From Candidatus Thorarchaeota archaeon (GTDB lineage Archaea; Asgardarchaeota; Thorarchaeia; Thorarchaeales; Thorarchaeaceae), in the NCBI GenBank assembly GCA_016839605.1, contig JAEOTX010000241.1, positions 1 to 32,516 on the forward strand: a DNA stretch of 32,516 nucleotides, given 5' to 3'. The notes under the pieces are model-generated. The model had not been told where the DNA came from, did no database searches, and saw nothing but the letters and a program-made list of their open reading frames with translations. Made by a program: the position numbers and the translations under genes. Shown here one piece after another: positions 31,589-32,516 of the stretch (position 1 is its first letter; each line of letters begins with the position of its first letter).

Positions 31589-31942
31589 ATGTCCGACAAA
31601 CCAATGGGCGTCTTGATACTTGCATTACTGCAGCTACTATCAGCCCTCGCATGGCTCTCCATGGGAGTGCTTGCGCTGATGGCTTTCGGGTTTGACCCGA
31701 TTGCCCTACTAATCGGCGGATTCTTCTCCTTTATTTTCATAATTGTGGGAATAATTGGGTTGATACTGTTCTATGGCCTTTGGACCACAAAGGGATGGGC
31801 TTGGTTATGGACCCTCATAATCAATCTCCTAGGCATACTTGGTGGCATCGGGGATTTCATGGGCAACATAATTCCTCTGGCAATTAGCATTGTCATCGTT
31901 GTCTACCTGCTTCTGCCTGGAACTCGATCCCATTTCGTGTGA
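31589..31942 (+). CDS. Small four-helix membrane protein, paralogue of 8474-8875
   Basis: The ATG at 31589 has GGAGG eight bases upstream and gives 117 residues; a TTG at 31574 would place the start inside that site. Four hydrophobic helices and the YGLWTTKGWAWLW motif between the second and third resemble the protein at 8474-8875. The family is unknown to me. The gene diverges from the acyl-CoA operon; a shared regulatory region of ~210 bases separates them. Confidence 0.72.
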   Translation: MSDKPMGVLILALLQLLSALAWLSMGVLALMAFGFDPIALLIGGFFSFIFIIVGIIGLILFYGLWTTKGWAWLWTLIINLLGILGGIGDFMGNIIPLAISIVIVVYLLLPGTRSHFV

Positions 31943-32096
31943 GATTGAAGACATAGAACTGTTGAGATCAGAGAGTTCTAAGCGCGTTTGCGGGATTGGA
32001 CTCTCTACCTCCTTTTCTTTTTGAAACATGTTTAGTGCGATGTTGCTTTAATGATAGTGCTATTATTCATCCGGGACCATTTTCAATCGAGCTGAA

Positions 32097-32363
32097 ATGG
32101 CACTCAATGATTCAGAATCCGAAGAAATTGCAAGGAGAGGTCGCTACAAGTACCTCTATGCTGCAATCTTCATTATCGCGACCTCCGCTACCACGGTAAT
32201 GTTGTCTATTGGCGGGTATATCTCTTTTGACCCATTCACTGCTTTTGTTGCCAGTCTGTTTGCAGGATTTGCCTTTCTTCTCTTTCAAGTCACTTACGTT
32301 AGATTTGTAGTAAACTCTACACATTCTGCACGAAGAAGAGAACCCCAGCCAGACCTTCAGTGA
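32097..32363 (+). CDS. Small two-helix membrane protein, unknown
   Basis: The 88-residue product has an acidic N-terminus, two hydrophobic helices near 19-42 and 47-70, and a basic tail (ARRREPQPDLQ). No family was recognised. The 154-base gap before it holds no gene. It converges with a partial gene whose stop is 15 bases away. Confidence 0.55.
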   Translation: MALNDSESEEIARRGRYKYLYAAIFIIATSATTVMLSIGGYISFDPFTAFVASLFAGFAFLLFQVTYVRFVVNSTHSARRREPQPDLQ

Positions 32364-32378
32364 TTTTAGTAATGAATG

Positions 32379-32516
32379 CTAGCTGTCATAAAACGCTTCG
32401 ACCAGAAACTGGCCCCATTTTTCACTACATCTCTTCTTTGCCAAGGCCAAGGCAGAGCCTATGTGAGCCACATCAGACTTTTTTGACATCCGTTCTGTCA
32501 CATTCCCAATCAAGAA
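32379..32516 (-). CDS. C-terminal end of an unidentified gene, cut by the window edge
   Basis: A minus-strand frame is open from the window end to a TAG at 32381-32379 and gives 45 residues, including VTERMSKKSDVAHIGSALAL and ending KWGQFLVEAFYDS. Codon pattern and position just after a convergent stop suggest it is the true end of a longer gene. No motif allows a name. Confidence 0.5.
   Translation of the reverse strand, partial: FLIGNVTERMSKKSDVAHIGSALALAKKRCSEKWGQFLVEAFYDS

Overview
The window reads as one contiguous stretch of an archaeal chromosome. Archaeal markers are a TTG-initiated aIF5A with its hypusination lysine, a NOB1-type PIN/zinc-ribbon nuclease, a PAC2 family protein, a ribosomal protein of the eL13 family, an intron-bearing tRNA-Leu with a bulge-helix-bulge splice motif, TATA boxes 20-30 bases before likely transcript starts, and GGTGAT/GAGGTG ribosome binding sites. 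The eL13 gene, two Roadblock/LC7-type proteins paired with V4R/TRAPP-fold proteins and a long TPR solenoid suggest an Asgard archaeon, perhaps Thorarchaeia-like. That placement is an inference from gene content. No phage, transposon, CRISPR array or integration site was seen.

Layout. 1-1690 (minus): an ABC ATPase with the first codons of the gene after it, and a membrane-anchored double winged-helix regulator. 1751-3844 (minus): a Roadblock-wHTH / V4R / V4R cassette. 4069-5165: two convergent membrane proteins. 5262-8400 (minus): eL13 with a C-terminal HhH domain, a PfkB kinase, then a second Roadblock-wHTH / V4R pair, closely spaced like an operon. 8474-9660: three small membrane proteins. 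9765-14468: a DUF72 protein, a small unknown protein, glutamine synthetase, a class I/II aminotransferase and a PAC2 protein. 14473-19789: an orphan 2-oxoacid:ferredoxin oxidoreductase gamma subunit, a methyltransferase, a CrtI-like flavoprotein, a 612-residue TPR protein and YjbQ. 19790-22610: a small unknown protein, NOB1, NAD kinase, aIF5A and an Lrp-type regulator. 22617-22733: tRNA-Leu(CAG) with a 29-nt intron. 22824-26026: a nickel/cobalt ECF transporter (CbiO, CbiQ, PDGLE protein, CbiM) divergent from NikR, with a repeated operator-like element between them. 26097-27068: a metallo-beta-lactamase fold hydrolase. 27077-31375 (minus): a five-gene acyl-CoA operon (small wHTH-like protein, acyl-CoA dehydrogenase, enoyl-CoA hydratase, SCP2 protein, acyl-CoA synthetase). 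31589-32516: two small membrane proteins and the end of an unknown gene.

How the genes work together. The nickel block is a self-contained uptake and sensing unit. The acyl-CoA operon would activate, oxidise and hydrate an acyl substrate with SCP2 as a possible lipid carrier; thiolase and 3-hydroxyacyl-CoA dehydrogenase are not here. The most intriguing unit is the duplicated Roadblock-wHTH plus five-cysteine V4R/TRAPP-like pair, which recalls the mix of Roadblock/longin-like and Bet3-like folds in eukaryotic GTPase regulators. No GTPase is encoded in the window, so that link is a hypothesis. Coding is dense: no gene-free stretch exceeds about 225 bases, and all eight convergent ends lie within 15 bases of each other.
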